Shown: piece by piece, positions 59,053 through 64,000 of the stretch | How positions within the stretch are numbered: the first letter of the stretch is position 1 | Layout of the letters: each line of letters begins with the position of its first letter | NCBI GenBank assembly: GCA_028456385.1 | Contig: JALNQF010000187.1 | Span: 1-64,000, forward strand | Direction of reading: 5' to 3' | DNA: 64,000 nucleotides | Source of the DNA: Ophiosphaerella korrae | Taxonomy: Eukaryota > Ascomycota > Dothideomycetes > Pleosporales > Phaeosphaeriaceae | Notes under the pieces: generated by a model | The model's database searches: none | What the model was told of the DNA's origin: nothing | What the model saw: only the letters and a program-made list of their open reading frames with translations | Position numbers and translations under genes: made by a program

Positions 59053-62000
59053 CCTTACTAATCTAGTTATTGCAAGAAGTAAAGTGTAAGTAACGCACAG
59101 TCTAGCTAATACAATAGTAGAAAGTTTAACTAAAATAAGTAAAGCCCTAAGGAGTAGTTACAAGTCTAATAGCACTGCATAGGAAATAATTAAAGACTAA
59201 ATTAACAATCTAATTTTAGATAAAGAAGATATAAAGATAGTAATCGACGCTCTAGAAACGCAGAACAAAGAACTATAGGATTACGCAAAATAGAACGAAG
59301 CATAGATTAAGGCTATAATTAAAGGTTAGAACTAAATAGAACTAATTATACAACGCCTAGCAATAAGCGCTATAAAGAAACTACTAAAGATACCTATCTT
59401 TAAGAAGTTTAATAGAATAAGAGAAAAGCTAAGACCTTTTATAGCTTTAGCACAACTCTAAATAGATATACAAGTACTATACTTCGACATAGAAGAAAAG
59501 AAGGTAATATACATTAGGTTGCACCTAGAGGAAGACGCAATAAGATAGTACAAGCCTTACTAGATAGACTATACGACACATTCTCTAATAACCTAAAAGG
59601 ACAAAACAAGAGCTATCTTTAGAAGTTACGAATACTTTACTAAACGAATAAGAGTAGTATTTAGGGACATAGACGTTACTTAACAAGCTAAAGAGTAGCT
59701 AGAGAAGCTTACACAAAACTAGAGTGTTCCTAAGTATATATTATAATTTAAGTAACTATCCTAAAACACAGAATAGAACGAGTTAGCCTTAATGTTACGA
59801 TTTAAACAAGGACTAAACTTAAAGATACGATACAAAATAATCTATATAGAAAAACTAAGGACACTAGAAGCCCTAAAACAATAGGTAATACAAATTAACG
59901 ATAATCTTCGAGAATAGAAGAAAAATAAATATAGGAGTTACGTCTAGAACTAAGATAAAGGAGACCCTATAATCCTTAATACTAACAAGGATAAGAGAAA
60001 GAAGAAAAACAAAGACTTTACGTACTTTAACTATAGCAAGAAAAGCTACTACGCAAAAGACTACTATTTACAAAAGAAAAAAGATATAGCATATTATAAA
60101 TACAGGAAACTAGGACACTTTGTAAAAGACTACAAAAGTAAAGACCTAAAGAAAGAAACTTAGTTAAAGACAATAGAAAAGAAGAAGGAAGCACTATAAG
60201 CACAGGCTAAACCTTAAGAGAAAGTAGCTAGGAGTAAAGAAATATAATATATAATACTCTATTAGACTTTTTGCTACAAAGACGACTACTATATATATCT
60301 TTCTAGTAAATAAGGAGTAGGATACTTCCTATAATAGAGAAATAGAGTAGTAGTAGTAAAAGAAAAAACAAAAGCGTAGCTAGAAGAGATAGTACACGTA
60401 ATAGACTTACTAATAGAAGATTTAGAAAGGGAGGAGCCCTTAGTACTATCGATCTAGGCTAAAGGACTAGTACTAGATAAAGAGACTACTACAGCTTCTT
60501 CTAAAGGACTACAAGAAAGCAAGAAATAGGTTAGTATAAGAAGTATAGAGTATACCTAGCTAACAATATATAGCTATAATAGCTATATAATAATAGATAC
60601 AAAGGAACAAAATAAAAAATAGAGGTTCGTTTAAATATACTTAATAGTTATAAGTATAGAGGAAGTGTACAAAGACTAGAAAGAACGCAATCCTAAAGAA
60701 ATAAAGTTTACGCTATTTTAAGAATAGATAAAGTAATATATAGTTATAGTAGGAAGAATACCTATATAGGGAGAATAGTAGCACCTTGTAAGAAAAACGC
60801 AATAGATTAACAAAGCCTATACACTAAGAGCACTAGTAGTGTACTATATCCTAATAATAGACGTACCTAGTAAAGATAAGTACTAGGAAGGAGATAACAA
60901 GATAATAGATCTAAAGTATCTAGTATACTTTAAAGTATTATAGATATTATACTTAGACAAGAATTGTATTATATATAGGAACCCTAAAGCAAACAATAGT
61001 ATATAGCCTATAAGAAGAAAAGGCTACAACTATACAAGAGTAATTCTAGTAGAAGATATCTAAGGATAAGAGATAATCCTAGAAGACAGATACGTAGTAG
61101 TAAGACCTAGCCCAAAACTATTAAAGAAATACGTCTAAGGAGGACTATAGTACAAATGCATATATAATAAATGTCTAAGACACGAAGAATATAAGCTTAA
61201 GGTAGGGCTATAGCCCTAAAAGGATAGATAGTTTATAAAAGAGCCTAAACAAGAACAGTTAGAAGGTATAAGAGGCCTATATATTACAAAAATAGGTATA
61301 TACTAAGGAAAAAAAGTACGACTAATAATTAATAGTAGAGCTACAAGGAACTTTATATTAAAGAAGTTTGTAGAAATATAAGGAATAAAGTATACAATAA
61401 AGAAATACCCTTAACAACTAAGCACGATTAAAGGAAAACTATTCTAGGAACCTATTAGGTTTAAGACAGTTCCTTCTACGCTTAAATTAGAAGAGATAAC
61501 AATTAAAAATATAGTTATAGATATAACAACAATTAATAACAAACAAGATATAATATTAGGAATGCTATAGTTATAGATAACTAACCTACACATTAATTAG
61601 AGAATAGGACAAATTAAATATAGTAAAATAGATATATTAAAAGCTAACATAAGTACCTACAAAGGAGAATTCCCTAAAAAATACAAGAAATAAGAAAAAG
61701 AGCTTATAGAGCTAGAAGACTACCTTCTAGAACATTAACTATAGGACTTAGTAATAGAACTAGAAGAAGGAAGAAACTTAAGATAGAGCCTAGTCTACTA
61801 AAAAACAGAAGAAGAATCTAAGATTAAACGAGCGTTTATTTAGACCGCAATAAAAAAAGGATAGATAAGAGAATCTAAATCCTTAGTAGTATATAGACTT
61901 ATATTCGTAGATAAGAAAGGAATAAATAATAAAAGGCCCTACGTAGATTTTAGAAAAACTAACACAATTATAAACAAGAACTAATACCTACTACTACGAA

Positions 62001-64000
62001 TAGATAGAATACAAGATAGACTACGAAAAGTAAAGATCTTTACGAAACTAGATATCTAAAATGCCTACTATTAGATTAGAATTAAAAAAGGCGACAAGTA
62101 GAAAATAGTATTTAGAATATAGTACAGACTATATAAATACTTAGTTATGCCGTTTAGCTTAACAAATGCACTAGCAGCATTCTAAGAAAGAATTAACATA
62201 GTACTAAGAGAGTAATTAGATATATTTATATTCGCATACTTAGACAATATCCTTATATTCTTAGAAACAGAGGAAGAACACGTACAACACGTGTACAAAA
62301 TATTAAAAAAACTAGTAGAAAATAAACTATTTCTTAAAATAAGAAAATGCGAATTCTATACAAAGAAAACAGATTTCCTTAGATTTATTATTAAACTAGG
62401 AAAAATCAAGATTAACCTAGAAAAGATTAGATTAATTAACAAATAGCTAATACTAAAAAACCTAAAGGAAGTATAATAATTTTATAGGCTAGCTAACTTT
62501 TATAAGAAGTTAATAGTAGGATAGTCTAAAGATATAGAACTAATAACAAGACTTATAAAAAAGGATACGCCGTTTAAATAGATAAAGGAATGCAACAAAG
62601 TATTTAATAAGATTAAAAAGAAGTTTATAGAAAACCTAGTTATTAGAATATACAACCTAGACCTACTAGTAATAGTAAAAACAGACGTATCTAATTTAGT
62701 CTACGGCATAGTATTAATACAAGAAGACCTAGAGACTAAAAAAGAATACTTAGTTAAATACTTCTCTAAGAAAATAAAGATAGTAGAACTTAACTACTTA
62801 ATCTATAACAAAGAGATACTAGTAATCTACAAAGTATTTAAATAATAGAGAGTATACTTACAAGGAGCAAAATACTAGATAAAGGTCTATATAGACTATA
62901 AGAATCTTATAGGATTTATAATAAATAAGGAATTGTTGTAACGCTATATAAGATAGTAGGAGTACTTGTTAACGTTTAACCTAGAAATTATATATATAAA
63001 GGGCAAAGATAATTAATTTGTAGACGCCCTTAGTAGAAGACTAGACTTATAAGAAGAAGTAAACGCTACTAGCATAGTTCTAGTTAAAAACAAGGAAGGA
63101 CAATTAGTCCTAAATACACCTAAAATAGCCGCAACACTTAAAAGAAAAAGTAGTAAGCTAGACGAATAGATTTAGAAAATAACACAAGAAGTATCTAAAG
63201 AAACAGAGAAACTAGAAACTTATAAAGGACTCGCACAAGTATACAGAAGAACGTATATCCTAAAGAAAATCTAAAGAGAATTTATACAATAGTTTTACGA
63301 ACTACTAGTATATAGATACTAAGGGATTAACAAGACCCTAGATAGGTTACTACAAGATTACTATATTCTAAAAGCAAGACAACTAGTAATAGAAGTACTA
63401 CGAGACTATATAGAATACTAGAAGAATAAGTACACTAGACACGTACTATATAGAATATTACAACTAGTAGAAGTACTAGAATAACTATAGAGAGTTATTA
63501 CGATAGACTTTATTACAAAGCTACCTAAGTCTAGAGACCTAATATTAGGAGTTAAATACAATAGAATCCTAACAATAGTAGATAAACTTACAAAGTACTT
63601 ATACTTTAGACTATATAAAGAAAAAAGTAGGATAGAAGTTGCTATACACTAGGTTCTAGGAACTATAATTAGTTAATATAGACTACTAGACAAGATTATT
63701 ATAGATAGAGATGTAAGATTTACATTAAAACTATAGAGAACAATAATAGTGTAATTAGAAATTAAGTACGTAATGTCTATAGTATATTACCTATAGATAG
63801 ACAGATAGTTAGAACGAATAAATTAGACAGTAGAATAGTACTTAAGATACTACCTTAACTACAACTAAAACAACTAGGTACAGTTACTACCTATAGTATA
63901 GTTAGCATACAACAGCGCAAAGAATATAGTAATAGGAGTATTACCTTTCTTTATAAACTATAGATTCGAACCTAATGTATACTAGATACTAAGAAATTAG
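58612..64000 (+). mobile_element. Gypsy chromovirus G3, 5' part (runs out of the window)
   Basis: The 5' LTR is at 58612-59052 (441 bp). Gag lies at about 59130-60250, with a zinc-knuckle relic near 60085-60130. The protease relic INSRAT is near 61330. Reverse transcriptase FAYLDNILIF starts at 62231. Integrase has VITIDFITKLP near 63494 and its third catalytic region near 63790. It inserted into G4 next to TATCT. The other end and the target duplication cannot be checked. The family is that of G1/G2, but the LTR body is a distinct subfamily. Confidence 0.9.

Noticed and set aside
26945..64000. Possible regional centromere because of the long AT-rich transposon block
   Set aside because: AT-richness and nested retroelements fit a centromere, a subtelomere or an accessory region equally well, and sequence alone cannot decide.

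Overview
The window looks like a chromosome segment of a filamentous ascomycete (Pezizomycotina, probably Sordariomycetes). The genes have short introns of about 50-190 nt with GT...AG borders. Their families are fungal: HET-domain proteins, an NRAMP metal transporter and a fungal kinase-like family. The transposons are extremely TA-rich, and their reading frames are broken mainly where Trp (TGG) or Gln (CAA/CAG) codons would have become TAG/TAA. That is the signature of repeat-induced point mutation (RIP).

Layout. 1-3538: RIP-destroyed retrotransposon sequence, namely the 3' end of a Copia element and an unassigned remnant ending in a GC-richer LTR-like block. 3539-24325: a gene island of normal base composition. 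Its intact-looking genes are an NRAMP transporter (5915-7961), a conserved coiled-coil fungal protein (8631-9774), a 754-residue protein with a duplicated Ser/Gly-rich C-terminal module (11382-13801), a HET-domain protein (16537-19005) and a small hypothetical protein (19126-19632). Between them lie many broken genes: a multi-frameshift membrane protein, a chromate-transporter fragment, a Tc1/mariner copy, an unidentified frameshifted gene, a HET...TPR remnant that lacks its middle, and a frameshifted PD-(D/E)XK-like gene. 24326-26736: a fungal kinase-like pseudogene whose 5' end is nearly unmutated and whose 3' end is saturated with RIP, so it marks the edge of the silenced block.

26945-64000: almost pure LTR-retrotransposon sequence, which can be resolved into nested insertions. 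G1 (Gypsy, minus strand) is complete, with a 5-bp target duplication. To its right, a G7 LTR was split by Copia element C1; C1 was split by Gypsy G5; G5 was split by Gypsy G6 (second family) and by G4; the right LTR of G6 was split by G2, and G4 was split by G3. G1, G2 and G6 keep both LTRs and exact 5-bp target duplications. The chromodomain motif is readable in G1, G2 and G6, so these are chromoviruses.

The most unusual signals are: (i) an antisense reading frame with coiled-coil character at the 3' end of the Gypsy elements, preserved across copies with stops mostly at RIP-type codons; (ii) a cassette inside the LTRs, at one fixed position, that carries different inverted repeats in different copies; and (iii) RIP spreading from repeats into a neighbouring gene. 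No rRNA, tRNA or CRISPR array was recognised.
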